Source: Mesorhizobium sp. AR02 (lineage in GTDB: Bacteria; Pseudomonadota; Alphaproteobacteria; Rhizobiales; Rhizobiaceae). From it: a stretch of 64,000 bases of DNA. The stretch is taken from NCBI RefSeq assembly GCF_024746835.1, contig NZ_CP080531.1:868001-932000 (forward strand). The letters are read 5' to 3'. Each line of letters opens with the position of its first letter. The first letter of the stretch is position 1. The notes beneath the pieces are model-generated. The model did no database searches. It saw only the letters and a program-made list of their open reading frames with translations, and was not told where the DNA came from. Shown here in pieces: positions 8,982 through 17,263 of this stretch. Position numbers and translations under genes: made by a program.

Positions 8982-9022
8982 CGGGGGAGAGGTGGCTCGG
9001 CGAAGCCGAGACGGAGTGGGGG
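8982..9022 (+). repeat. Third copy of the RIME-like palindromic unit, inside the short element
   Basis: These bases match the 41-bp arm at 10694-10734 with only a few differences (CGGGGGAGAGG at one end and GTGGGGG at the other). The copy lies just beyond the IS256-family insertion, within the remnant of the short IS4-type element. Confidence 0.75.
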
Positions 9023-9114
9023 TCGACCAGCGCAGCATAAGAAAATGCATGCGCCAAGCTGCCATGCACGCTGTCGCCAAAGACCAGCTGCTTGGAAATG
9101 TGTGCATGCCGTAG

Positions 9115-9124
9115 CACGTCCGTG
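9115..9124. repeat. 10-bp target duplication, right copy, of the short IS4-type element
   Basis: CACGTCCGTG is identical to 7452-7461. Joining the flanks restores CCCCCA-CGTCCG-TGGGGG, a hairpin loop in the palindromic repeat. Confidence 0.8.
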
Positions 9125-9193
9125 GGGGCGAGGAACCCAAGCTTCCCAAAGCCGCGACCTCGGAGATTGGCGTTTCCTCTCCCCCATGAAATG

Positions 9194-10563
9194 CTACGGA
9201 ATGCACACATCTCTGAGTTCCCAGCCTTTTGCGATGGCACGGAAGTATTCGAGGCCGTGTCGGAAGGTGATGGGACCAGGTGGTTTGGAGGAGGGATAGC
9301 CATTCCAGCCGCCAAGGCGGGCAATGATCCAGGCGGCCCATGCGAGACTGTGCCTTGGGTGCGGGTTGTTTTGCAAGGCAGTGCGACCTTGATAGCTGGC
9401 ATCGAGGCTGTCGAGCACGGCGATGTCGGAAGTGCTGAAGGCATTGGCGGCGTGTTCGCCACCAATGCCTTCGCGGGCCTGGACGAGTTGCAGGATAACC
9501 GCCGCAGCCTTGGTGGCGATGGCGGCGAGCTTGATCAAGACCTCGGCGCTGGCGAGTTGGCTGTCCTCGAGGCGCAGGCCGTGCGTCTTCATCAGACGGA
9601 ACAACTGCTCGATGGTCCAGCGCCGCCTGTACCAGTCGACGATCTGCCAGGCGGCGGCGACGTCGCTGATCTCATGGGTGGTGAGCAGACGCCAGTGCAC
9701 TGGCTCGGCCGCGGCTGGAGGACCAAGTTCGACGACTTCGACAAGGTTCAGCGTCACGGTCTTCGGCAAATCCCTGGCGCCGGGATTGTCGGGACAGCAC
9801 ACCTCGACCTTGCTGAAGCGCAGGCTCACCTGGGTGCTGCGTGCCGCCCGCTTGTGCGTGGCCAACAACTCAAGCCTGCGCGCGGCCACGAACGGCAGCG
9901 CTGCCGTCACGCTCGACAAAGTACCGCCGCCCGCTACGGCACGATCGTGCATCACACGCGTCAAAAGGTGGACATTGCCGCCGGGCAGTGTCGCCCATTC
10001 GGCATAGATGTCGCTCTCGCGGTCGGCCACGATCGTAACAGTGGCGGCTTTGGCCAGCACGCTTCTGGCCTGAAGGGCCGTGTCGATCCAGCGGCGCGAT
10101 TCCTTGTCCTTGAGCGAGCGCTTGGCGTGCGGTGTCTCGACCCGGCCCTTGCGCGTGTAGACGCTGCCGGCCACCAGCCCCAGACAACCGCCGCTCACCG
10201 CATCGATGGCCACCATCGCATGCACCAGCACGCCGCGCCCACCACCTTTGCCGATCTCACCCAGGCCGCGTCGCCGCTCGGGCGTGGTGGCAAAGGTGAT
10301 CTCGCTGGTGTCCTGGATCGCCAACACATGCCGCTCGGCGGCCGCAGACACCGTCTGTTCGCTCCAGCCTTGGATCAACCGCTCGATCGTCACCTTGTCA
10401 TTGGCCAGCAGGCGATGGAACCCGACCTCCTGCGCCCGCCGGCCCTCGCCAAGCCGGCGCAGGCAGATATCTTGGCGCGCAACCATGCGGTCGAGCAGCA
10501 TCGCCCCCTTTTGTCGAGGCGCAAATCCCCGAAACGGCCCAGCGACGGTTGCTCAACAAGCAT
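9194..10563 (-). CDS. IS4-family (IS50-like) transposase, with a reading-frame break near the N-terminus
   Basis: The main frame (ATG 10501 to TAG 9194, 435 residues) has the IS4 family YREK signature in YRRRWTIEQLFRLMK (spacing Y-x2-R-x3-E-x6-K) and DDE blocks in AIQDTSEI and VADRESD. Residues expected at the N-terminus of this family (SLGRFGDLRLDKRG, beginning at ATG 10563) lie in another frame and join the main frame only after a one-base shift at AAAAGGGGG, just before 10501. Either one G has been lost and the gene is damaged, or the run is a slippery site for -1 frameshifting. The 435-residue product alone might lack part of the DNA-binding domain. Confidence 0.8.
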
Positions 10564-10685
10564 GCGACACCTCGAATCAAGCAAAGTGCCTGACACAGAA
10601 TCACGCCGAAAGCCGAGACCGCCAGCCCTCCTCAAGCCGAGAGTCAATCCGCCGCACCCCACTCCTAGATGTGTGCATTCCGTAG
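9194..10685 (-). mobile_element. IS4-family insertion sequence (1492 bp)
   Basis: The element has perfect 19-bp terminal inverted repeats, CTACGGAATGCACACATCT at 9194-9212 and its complement at 10667-10685. It is flanked by the 10-bp direct repeat CCATGAAATG (9184-9193 and 10686-10695). The transposase gene runs on the - strand and its TAG stop is formed by the first three bases of the left tip. Removing the element restores CCCCCAT-GAA-ATGGGGG, so it sits in the loop of a hairpin. Confidence 0.9.
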
Positions 10686-10693
10686 CCATGAAA

Positions 10694-10734
10694 TGGGGGA
10701 GAGGTGGCTCGGCGAAGCCGAGACGGAGAGGGGG
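10694..10734 (-). repeat. Right arm of the 41-bp inverted palindromic repeat
   Basis: Reverse complement of 7413-7453 without a mismatch. Partial similarity continues outward on both sides (GGGCAGCGCC near 7401 and GGCGCT near 10736), so the original unit was larger than the 41-bp arms. Confidence 0.85.
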
Positions 10735-10793
10735 AGCGCCATATCCGATTGCCCAGCCCTTGGGGAGAAAGGGGGGCAATTCCATCCCTTCCG

Positions 10794-11699
10794 TCACATC
10801 TCTGGCGCCTCCACCAGCGACACCCCATTCAACCCCGCGACAATATCCGACAGCGCCGGCACGAACTTTTCGCCATGCCCCGTGGCGACCGCCGTCGCAA
10901 AGCCGTTGCGCACCACGGCGCCGACCGGGTTCGCAACGCCCGCCGCCTGGGCGAACGAGGCGAGATAGGTCATGTCCTTCAGCGCATTGGCGATAGCAAA
11001 ACGCTGGGCGTTTTCGTTGCGGTTCAGCACGAAGTCGAAGAAGGCCTGGTAGAAGCCGCAATCCATGCGGCTGCCTGAGATGACGCTGTTGAAGACCTGC
11101 GGCGTCAGCCCGGCCTTGGCGCCGAGCGTCAGCGCTTCCGAATAGATGGCGGAATAGCCCATCGAGACGAAATTGTTGAGCAGCTTCATGGTGTGGCCGC
11201 TGCCGGTCGGGCCGGTGTGGACGATGCGCGCGGCGAAGGCTTCGAGCACCGGGCGGGCGCGGGCGACCGCCTCGGCAGGGCCGCCGACCATGACGTCGAG
11301 CTTGCCCTCGGCGGCTTCCTTGGGCGTGCGCGCCAGCGGCGCGTCGATCAGCGTCACGCCAAGTGCTGCGAGCTCAGCGGCAAGGGCTGTCGTCGAAGAC
11401 GGGTTGGAGGTCGAGCAGTCGATGATCAGCAGCGGCTTGGCTGCCGTGGCAAGCCCATCCGGGCCCTTGACCAGCGCTTCGACCTCGCGCGAGCCGGTGA
11501 CGCACAGAATGACGATGTCGCAGGCAGCGGCAAGGTCGCGCGGGGTTGCGACCTCGGTCGCACCGGCTGCGATCAAGCGGTCGGCGGCGGTGCGGCTGCG
11601 ATGCACGCAGACGGTCAGCGGCCAGCCCTTGCGCAGCAGATTGTCGGCCATGCCGGCGCCCATGCTGCCCAAGCCGATGAAGCCAATGCGTTCTTTCAT
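10794..11699 (-). CDS. NAD(P)-dependent beta-hydroxyacid dehydrogenase (tartronate semialdehyde reductase / 3-hydroxyisobutyrate dehydrogenase family)
   Basis: 301-residue cytosolic oxidoreductase. The Rossmann fingerprint GFIGLGSMGAGMADNLL opens the protein. The substrate motif DAPLARTPKEAAEGKLDVMVGG and the catalytic-lysine segment GSGHTMKLLNNFV follow, with the lysine about residue 170. Family members interconvert 3-hydroxyacids and semialdehydes, for example glycerate/tartronate semialdehyde or 3-hydroxyisobutyrate. The substrate-binding motif normally reads DAPVSGG; here it is DAPLART, so the substrate may differ. The gene diverges from a GntR regulator at 11839, which probably controls it. 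ATG 11699 is preceded by AGGAGG. Confidence 0.85.
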   Translation of the reverse strand: MKERIGFIGLGSMGAGMADNLLRKGWPLTVCVHRSRTAADRLIAAGATEVATPRDLAAACDIVILCVTGSREVEALVKGPDGLATAAKPLLIIDCSTSNPSSTTALAAELAALGVTLIDAPLARTPKEAAEGKLDVMVGGPAEAVARARPVLEAFAARIVHTGPTGSGHTMKLLNNFVSMGYSAIYSEALTLGAKAGLTPQVFNSVISGSRMDCGFYQAFFDFVLNRNENAQRFAIANALKDMTYLASFAQAAGVANPVGAVVRNGFATAVATGHGEKFVPALSDIVAGLNGVSLVEAPEM

Positions 11700-11838
11700 G
11701 CAAACCTCCTATGGCCCGCGCCGGCGGGCTCAACTTTCGTCACCTTGCGGCGGGCACCTGTCGATGCAATGCTTTGAAGAAGAATCGGCCTTCGAACAAG
11801 AAACGACCTTTGCCGAAGACTCGGACCGGAGCCCCACG

Positions 11839-12579
11839 ATGGCGGAAACCATGCTTTTCGATGCCATACCGCAGGCGCCCAATCTGCGGACCGGGCTCGT
11901 CAACACGCTGATCGCGCAGATCGAGTCCGGCGACCTCGCGCCGGGCCAGAGGCTGCCGACCGAGCAGGAGATCGTCGCCGCCACGGGTGTGAGCCGCACA
12001 GTGGTGCGCGAGGCGCTTGCGGCATTGCGCGCCCGCGGGCTGATCACCACGCGTCAGGGCCTCGGCGCCTTCGTCGCCAAGGATCCGCTGCCGCGGACCT
12101 TTTCGATCCTGCCCGACGATCTCGAATCGATCGACGAGGTGCTGCGCGTGCTGGAACTGCGCATGGGCATCGAGGTTGAGGCGACCGGCCTTGCGGCCGA
12201 GCGGCGCAGCGAGACAGCACTTGCTCAGATGGGCTCGCGGCTGGATGCGCTGGAGGCGGCGGTGCGTGCCGGCGGATCGGGCTCGGAAGAGGATTTCGGC
12301 TTCCACCGCGCCATTCTGGCGGCGACGCAGAACCCCAATTTCACCCGGCTGTTCGACACGTTCGGCAGCGCCATGATCCCGCGCCAGTGGACACGGCTCG
12401 ACCGGATGACCGAGGCCGAGCGGGAAAAATACCTCGACCGCATGCAGCGCGAGCATCGCGCCATCCTCGCTGCCATCGAAGCCAGGGACGTCAACGCGGC
12501 GCGGCGCGCCATGCGCAACCATCTGAACAAGAGCTATGCCCGCTTCGAGGATCTGCGCGACAAGGCTGCCCACGACTGA
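11839..12579 (+). CDS. GntR-family transcriptional regulator, FCD type
   Basis: 246-residue regulator. The winged helix covers about residues 15-80, with LAPGQRLPTEQEIVAATGV and VSRTVVREALAAL. The FCD effector domain follows, including VLELRMGIEVEATGLAAERR and the metal-site segment FHRAILAATQNPNF. ATG 11839, with CGGAG upstream, gives a normal family length; ATG 11764 would add 25 acidic residues, and frames further upstream are antisense to the dehydrogenase gene. It lies between the divergent dehydrogenase gene and the convergent liv operon and may control both through the palindrome at 17264. Confidence 0.9.
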   Translation: MAETMLFDAIPQAPNLRTGLVNTLIAQIESGDLAPGQRLPTEQEIVAATGVSRTVVREALAALRARGLITTRQGLGAFVAKDPLPRTFSILPDDLESIDEVLRVLELRMGIEVEATGLAAERRSETALAQMGSRLDALEAAVRAGGSGSEEDFGFHRAILAATQNPNFTRLFDTFGSAMIPRQWTRLDRMTEAEREKYLDRMQREHRAILAAIEARDVNAARRAMRNHLNKSYARFEDLRDKAAHD

Positions 12580-12587
12580 GGGATTGC

Positions 12588-13310
12588 TCACCCGGCGACT
12601 CCGCCGAGATAGAGTTCGCGCATCAGCGACATGTCGCGCAGTTCGGCGATCGGGCCTGAAACCACGATGCGGCCGTTCTGCATGAGATAGCCGCGCGAGG
12701 CGACGGCGAGCGCCAGGCCGGCATTCTGCTCGACCAGCAGCACCGAAGCGCCGAAACGCGCGCCGATATCCAGAATGATCGCCTTGATCTCCTTGACCAG
12801 CAGCGGCGACAGGCCGAGCGACGGTTCATCCAGCAGCAGCACGCGCGGCCGCGTCATCAGCCCGCGCGCGATGGCCAGCATCTGCTGCTGGCCGCCGCTC
12901 AGCGAGCCGCCCTTGTCACGCCGCTTGGTGGCGAGGATCGGAAAGAAGGCCAGCATGGTTGCGAAATCGACTTCCACGGCGGCCTCGTCGCGGCGCGCAT
13001 AGGCGCCAAGCCGCAAATTCTCCTCGACCGTCATGTCGACGAAAATCTTGCGCCCTTCCGGCACCAGCACGACGCCGCGCCTGGCCATGACATCGGCGGC
13101 CAGCCCAGTCACCTCGGCGCCGTCGAAAGCGATGCTGCCAGAGCGAGGTTTGATCAGCCCTGCGATGGCTTTCAGCAGCGTCGACTTGCCGGCGCCGTTA
13201 GGCCCGAGGATGGTGACGATCTCGCCTTCGGCCAATGTCAGTGAGACGCCGCGGTTGACGATGGTCGGCCCGTAGCCGGTGACGAGATCGGAGACGGCGA
13301 GCAGGCTCAC
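12588..13310 (-). CDS. livF: Branched-chain-type ABC transporter ATP-binding protein LivF
   Basis: 240-residue ATPase of the hydrophobic amino-acid uptake family. Walker A is GPNGAGKST, the signature LSGGQQQML and Walker B VLLLDEPSLGLSP. It works with LivG to power import through the LivH/LivM channel. It is the last gene of the - strand operon; its start overlaps the livG stop by 4 nt. The stop is 8 bp from the convergent GntR gene, with no hairpin between. Confidence 0.92.
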   Translation of the reverse strand: MSLLAVSDLVTGYGPTIVNRGVSLTLAEGEIVTILGPNGAGKSTLLKAIAGLIKPRSGSIAFDGAEVTGLAADVMARRGVVLVPEGRKIFVDMTVEENLRLGAYARRDEAAVEVDFATMLAFFPILATKRRDKGGSLSGGQQQMLAIARGLMTRPRVLLLDEPSLGLSPLLVKEIKAIILDIGARFGASVLLVEQNAGLALAVASRGYLMQNGRIVVSGPIAELRDMSLMRELYLGGVAG

Positions 13311-14029
13311 AGATCGCCTCCGAGATAGACTTCCAGCACTTTGGGATCGGCAAGCACCTTATCGGTCGGCCCGTCGGCGATCTTGGAGCCGAAATCGAGC
13401 ACGGCAAGGCGCCGGCACAGCATCTGCATCAGCTTCATGTCGTGGTCGATGACGCAGACAGTGATGCCGTGGCCGGGCAGCTGGCGGACGAGCCCGACCA
13501 GGGACGTGGTTTCGCGGTCGTTGAGGCCGGCGGCGGGTTCGTCGAGCAGGAGCAGCGACGGCCGCGTGGCCAATGCCAGCGCCAGGCCGAGCAGGCGCAA
13601 GCTGCCGAAGGGCAGCACGCCGGCTTTTTCTCCCGCGAGAGCCTTCAGGCCGACGAAGTCGAGCAGCGCCTGCGGTGTCGGCCAGGGGTTGGCGCCCGCC
13701 CTCGCCCGCACGTGCTCGCCGGCGATCTGGACATTCTCCAGCACGCCAAGCCCGGCAAAGGCCATGGCCTGCTGGAAGGTGTAGCCGATGCCGGCCCGCG
13801 ATATAGCGTGCGGCTTGAGACCAGTGATGTCTTGCCCGCGAAACGCAACGCTGCCGCCGCTTGGCTTGTGGACGCCGGTGACGACGTTGAACAAGGTCGT
13901 CTTGCCCGACCCGTTCGGGCCGACGACGCCGAGGATTTCGCCCTCTTCGATGGCAAGGTCGACGCCGGCAAGGGCGGTGACGCCGCCGAACTGTTTGCTG
14001 AGGCCGCGGATCGCCAGGATAGGGCTCAT
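13307..14029 (-). CDS. livG: Branched-chain-type ABC transporter ATP-binding protein LivG
   Basis: 240-residue ATPase, partner of LivF. Walker A GPNGSGKTT and Walker B LLLLDEPAAGLND are intact. The signature loop, usually LPYGQQRRLEIARAL in LivG proteins, reads LPFGSLRLLGLALAL, losing the glutamines and charged residues that normally contact the nucleotide of the opposite subunit. This could lower ATPase activity at one site. It overlaps livM and livF by 4 nt each, as in other liv operons. Confidence 0.9.
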   Translation of the reverse strand: MSPILAIRGLSKQFGGVTALAGVDLAIEEGEILGVVGPNGSGKTTLFNVVTGVHKPSGGSVAFRGQDITGLKPHAISRAGIGYTFQQAMAFAGLGVLENVQIAGEHVRARAGANPWPTPQALLDFVGLKALAGEKAGVLPFGSLRLLGLALALATRPSLLLLDEPAAGLNDRETTSLVGLVRQLPGHGITVCVIDHDMKLMQMLCRRLAVLDFGSKIADGPTDKVLADPKVLEVYLGGDL

Positions 14030-15039
14030 CGCCGCGCCTCCGACGGGGCGGCATCGCGCTCCGTCTCCTGTTTCGGCTTGCTGGCGAAAAGGCCGCGCAG
14101 CGCGCGCACGATGCCGCCGATCAGGCCGTCGGGCAGAAGCATGATCACCGCGATCAGGCAGACGCCGTAGACGATGCGCGATTGCACCGGATCGAGGTTG
14201 AGCACTTCCGGCAGGAAGGCGACGAGGATGCCGCCGGCGAGCGGCCCCTCGATCAGCCTGGCGCCGCCGATCATCACCATCAGCGCCAGATAGATGCTGG
14301 GGAAGGAGGAGAATTGCGCGGGCGAGATGTGGCCGAGGAAATAGGCCAGCAGCACGCCGGAGATGCCGGCAAAGACGCCGCTGACGACGAAAGCGCCGAT
14401 CTTGTGCCGGCCGACATTGATGCCGAGCGAGGCGGCAAGCTTCTCGTTTTCCCTGATGGCGCGTAGCGTGCGGCCATAGGAGGAGTGGATGATTGCCCAG
14501 CTTGCGACGGCCGCGACCGTGACGAAACCCACCACCGTCAGATAGTAGCGCGTCAGGTCGGTCATATCGGCGCCGAACAGGGTGACCGGACCGGCGATAT
14601 CAAGCCCGGTCGCAGCGCCGGTATAGTCGCCGCCATTGGTGAGCACGATGGCCAGCAACTGGCCGAAGGCGAAGGTCATGATGACGAAGTGATGGCCGCC
14701 GACGCGCAGCGAGGGAATGCCGACGATCATCGCGAAGACAGCACTCGCAAAGGCGGCCGCCGGCAGCGCTGTCCAGAAGCCGACGCCGAAGTCGCGCGCG
14801 AGGATCGCTGCGGCATAGGCGCCGACACCGACCAGGGCTGCATGGCCCATCGACAGGATGCCGGTCTGGCCGAACAACACCGACAGGCCGTAGAGCGCGA
14901 TGACGTTGATGCCGGCAGAGATCGCCAGCGACAGGAAACGGTTGCTTGGCGAAAACAGCGGCACGGCCGCGATCAGCGCCAGGATGACCAGCACCGGCAG
15001 AAGCGACCGCAACGGCTTGAGGGCGGAACCCGCATTCAT
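14026..15039 (-). CDS. livM: Branched-chain-type ABC transporter permease LivM
   Basis: 337-residue inner-membrane permease with about nine hydrophobic segments. The BPD_transp_2 pattern appears in GQTGILSMGHAALVGVGAYAAAI and GRTLRAIRENEKLAASLGIN. The start at 15039 forms an ATGA overlap with the livH stop and starts the hydrophobic region at the usual distance; the frame extension to 15135 is antisense-like sequence. It forms the channel with LivH. Confidence 0.9.
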   Translation of the reverse strand: MNAGSALKPLRSLLPVLVILALIAAVPLFSPSNRFLSLAISAGINVIALYGLSVLFGQTGILSMGHAALVGVGAYAAAILARDFGVGFWTALPAAAFASAVFAMIVGIPSLRVGGHHFVIMTFAFGQLLAIVLTNGGDYTGAATGLDIAGPVTLFGADMTDLTRYYLTVVGFVTVAAVASWAIIHSSYGRTLRAIRENEKLAASLGINVGRHKIGAFVVSGVFAGISGVLLAYFLGHISPAQFSSFPSIYLALMVMIGGARLIEGPLAGGILVAFLPEVLNLDPVQSRIVYGVCLIAVIMLLPDGLIGGIVRALRGLFASKPKQETERDAAPSEARR

Positions 15040-15908
15040 GACGCCATCCGGGGTCCGCTGGTGCCGCCGAACAGGCCGTGCGGGCGCACGATCAGCACCA
15101 GGATCATCAGGGCGAAGGAATAGGCGTCGGTCCATTGCGAGAAGCCGTAGCCGGCGCTGAAGCCTTCGACGATGCCGAGGATGAGGCCGGCGGCGACGGC
15201 GCCGTAGATGTTGCCGAGCCCGCCGATCAGCGCGACGGCGAAGCCCTTCATCACCATGGTGCCGCCGGTGAACGGCGTGATCGGAAACAGCGCGATCAGC
15301 AACGCACCGCCAAGGCCGGCCAGCGCACTGCCGAGCACGAAGACGCCGGTGATGTAGCGGCGCACCGGAATGCCCATGAGTGCGGCCGTATCACGGTCCT
15401 CGACACTGGCCCTGAGCGCGCGGCCGTAGCGGCTGGCGGTGATCATGCGGAAGCTCAGCGCCACCACGGCGATGGTGATCAGAATGACCATGACGCGGAC
15501 GGAAGCGATGCGCACGCCGCCGACCTCCCACACCGTGGTCAGCGGGCGCGGAATGCTCTTCTGGTTGGGGTTCCAGAACAGCACGACGACATGCTGCAGG
15601 ACGACGATGAGGCCGAGCGAGACGATGAAGCCATTGGTCGGCCGCTCCAGCGTGAAGCGGAACAGGCCGCGCTCGAGAATATAGCCCATCAGCCCGACCG
15701 CCAGGATCGCCAGTACCACGGCAATGGGGAAACCGAGGCCGGCGCTGACGGCAAGCCAGGTGACGATGCCGCCGATCATCAGGAACTCGCCATGAGCGAA
15801 GTTGATGATGCCGGTCAGGCCGAAGATCAGGGTCACGCCGATGGCAATGAGCGTGATGACGCTGGCGATGGAAAGGCCGTTGAGGATTTGCTGGATGAAA
15901 ATATCCAC
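15036..15908 (-). CDS. livH: Branched-chain-type ABC transporter permease LivH
   Basis: 290-residue inner-membrane permease. The N-terminus (QQILNGLSIASVITLIAIG) and the FGLTGIINFAHGEFLMIGG block are diagnostic of LivH. About eight membrane segments are visible. It is followed immediately by livM and preceded, across a hairpin, by the binding-protein gene. Confidence 0.92.
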   Translation of the reverse strand: MDIFIQQILNGLSIASVITLIAIGVTLIFGLTGIINFAHGEFLMIGGIVTWLAVSAGLGFPIAVVLAILAVGLMGYILERGLFRFTLERPTNGFIVSLGLIVVLQHVVVLFWNPNQKSIPRPLTTVWEVGGVRIASVRVMVILITIAVVALSFRMITASRYGRALRASVEDRDTAALMGIPVRRYITGVFVLGSALAGLGGALLIALFPITPFTGGTMVMKGFAVALIGGLGNIYGAVAAGLILGIVEGFSAGYGFSQWTDAYSFALMILVLIVRPHGLFGGTSGPRMAS

Positions 15909-15969
15909 GGCTGACTTCCGTTGTTCAGGGGTAGCCGGCGATCGAGCCTGCCTGCTTCAGAAAAGAAGG

Positions 15970-15996
15970 AGTTGGCGGCGGATGATGCCGCCAACT
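15970..15996 (-). terminator. Hairpin between the binding-protein gene and livH
   Basis: AGTTGGCGGC (15970-15979) pairs with GCCGCCAACT (15987-15996) around a 7-nt loop, followed in the - direction by TCCTTCTTTTCT. It lies 13 nt after the binding-protein stop and should act as a partial terminator, keeping binding-protein mRNA more abundant than the downstream liv message. Confidence 0.7.
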
Positions 15997-16008
15997 GAGG
16001 GATGACAC

Positions 16009-17223
16009 TTAGCTCTTCGGCGCTTCGGCCGGTGGCTGTTGCATGGCGCAGGAGATGGCGCCGCCGGGTGCCGCGGCGCAGACCTCGGTGGCGTGGGTGA
16101 CCTGGTGCGTCGGATTGAAGGTCAGGTCGTCCGAGACCACGCCCTGATGGTGGAGGCTCAGCAGCGCCTCGACCGTCTTGTCCGGATCGAAGCTGTCGGC
16201 CTTCTGCCAGGCTTCGACGAGGAAATGGACATAGTCATGGTAGAGCAGCGACACCGAAGAGGTCACGCCGTGCGGCGCGCCGGCGGCGAAATAGGCGTCG
16301 AAATAGGCCTTGGCCTTCGGGTTGGAGGACTCGCCCCAGCACACCGGCACGCAGCTCATCGCCACCGGCACATCGGCCGAAAGCTGCTTTTCCTTCCAGA
16401 TGCCGGGGTCGACGCCGAACAGGAAGTAGCTTTTGGCGGCGCCGAGCTCAAGCGCCTGCGGCAGCGCCGTCAGCGTTGAATCGCCATTATACCAGAAGTG
16501 GATGATGTCCGGATTGAGGCTCTTGGCCCGCGTCAGGAAGGGCGAGAAATCGGTCGTGTCAGGCGGATAGAAGATGATGTCCGGCACGTCCTGCCCTTCG
16601 GCCTTCAGCGCCTTGTAGTAGTAGGACGACAGGAACTGGCCGGTGGCATCGTTTCCGACGATCATCACCGATTTCTTCGGCTTGAAGCCGAGCAGCGGCT
16701 CGAGCAAGGACAGGACACCACGCGCCGTCGATCCGGAGCGCTGGAACTCCTGCGGTTCGGACTGGAAGAGATAGTGGTCCTCGCCGCCCGGCTTGACGGA
16801 GTCCGGGTTGAGGATTTTCGCCAGCGTCGAATTGCCGGCGAAATGGATGATCTTGGCCGGCTGGGTGATCTTGGCCATGGCCAAGGTGAAGTCATGCGTT
16901 TCCGAGCCGAAGATCGCCTGCACCTTGACGTCGCGCACCAGTTCCTGGGTCGCGGCGATTGCCGTGGCGATATCGGTGCGGTCGTCGCGCTTGACCATTT
17001 CGAGCTTGTAGGTCTTGCCGCCGACCTTGAAGCCGCCGGCATCGTTGATCTGCTTGACGGCAAGGCCGACGCCCGCCGGCAAGGTGTGGCCGGCGGAAAC
17101 GAACGAGCCCGATTCCGCCGCGACGACGCCGATCTTGACGATGTTGTCCTCGGCGAACGCCGGATGAGCAAGCGCGCCAAGGCACAAGGCCGCCGAGGCG
17201 GCCAGTTTAAGCACGGTTTTCAA
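16009..17223 (-). CDS. ABC transporter substrate-binding protein, branched-chain amino acid (LivK) family
   Basis: 404-residue periplasmic binding protein (Peripla_BP_6) with a Sec signal peptide (LAASAALCLGALAHPAFA, cleavage near residue 24). The mature part opens with IVKIGVVAAESGSFVSAGH. The TTG start at 17223 is chosen because GGGAGGA stands 7 nt upstream and it places the signal peptide at the N-terminus. Family members bind amino acids, amides, urea or aromatic acids, so leucine is not assured. Neighbouring dehydrogenase genes suggest a hydroxy-acid-like or amide ligand. The promoter region holds the palindrome at 17264-17278. Confidence 0.88.
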   Translation of the reverse strand: MKTVLKLAASAALCLGALAHPAFAEDNIVKIGVVAAESGSFVSAGHTLPAGVGLAVKQINDAGGFKVGGKTYKLEMVKRDDRTDIATAIAATQELVRDVKVQAIFGSETHDFTLAMAKITQPAKIIHFAGNSTLAKILNPDSVKPGGEDHYLFQSEPQEFQRSGSTARGVLSLLEPLLGFKPKKSVMIVGNDATGQFLSSYYYKALKAEGQDVPDIIFYPPDTTDFSPFLTRAKSLNPDIIHFWYNGDSTLTALPQALELGAAKSYFLFGVDPGIWKEKQLSADVPVAMSCVPVCWGESSNPKAKAYFDAYFAAGAPHGVTSSVSLLYHDYVHFLVEAWQKADSFDPDKTVEALLSLHHQGVVSDDLTFNPTHQVTHATEVCAAAPGGAISCAMQQPPAEAPKS

Positions 17224-17263
17224 TTTGAGATCCTCCCGACTCCAAATCATTGCAGTCTTACCT

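Larger units (their letters stand above)
7462..9114. mobile_element. Short non-autonomous IS4-type element (MITE-like), interrupted by an IS256-family element
   Basis: The left tip reads CTACGCTATGCACACATTCT and the right tip, read inward, CTACGGCATGCACACATTT. Both resemble the 19-bp tips of the complete IS at 9194-10685. A 10-bp duplication CACGTCCGTG flanks the unit. After removing the IS256-family insertion and its 8-bp duplication, only about 304 bp remain, containing no transposase but two palindromic repeat segments. This fits a non-autonomous derivative moved in trans by the IS4-type transposase. The element replaced the loop of a CCCCCA...TGGGGG hairpin. Confidence 0.7.

Noticed and set aside
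9092..10996. 634-codon open frame on the + strand
   Set aside because: It runs antisense through the IS4-type transposase, which carries a clear YREK signature on the other strand.
11173..11838. N-terminal extension of the second GntR frame back to 11173
   Set aside because: The extra sequence is antisense to the beta-hydroxyacid dehydrogenase gene; ATG 11839 gives the normal family length.
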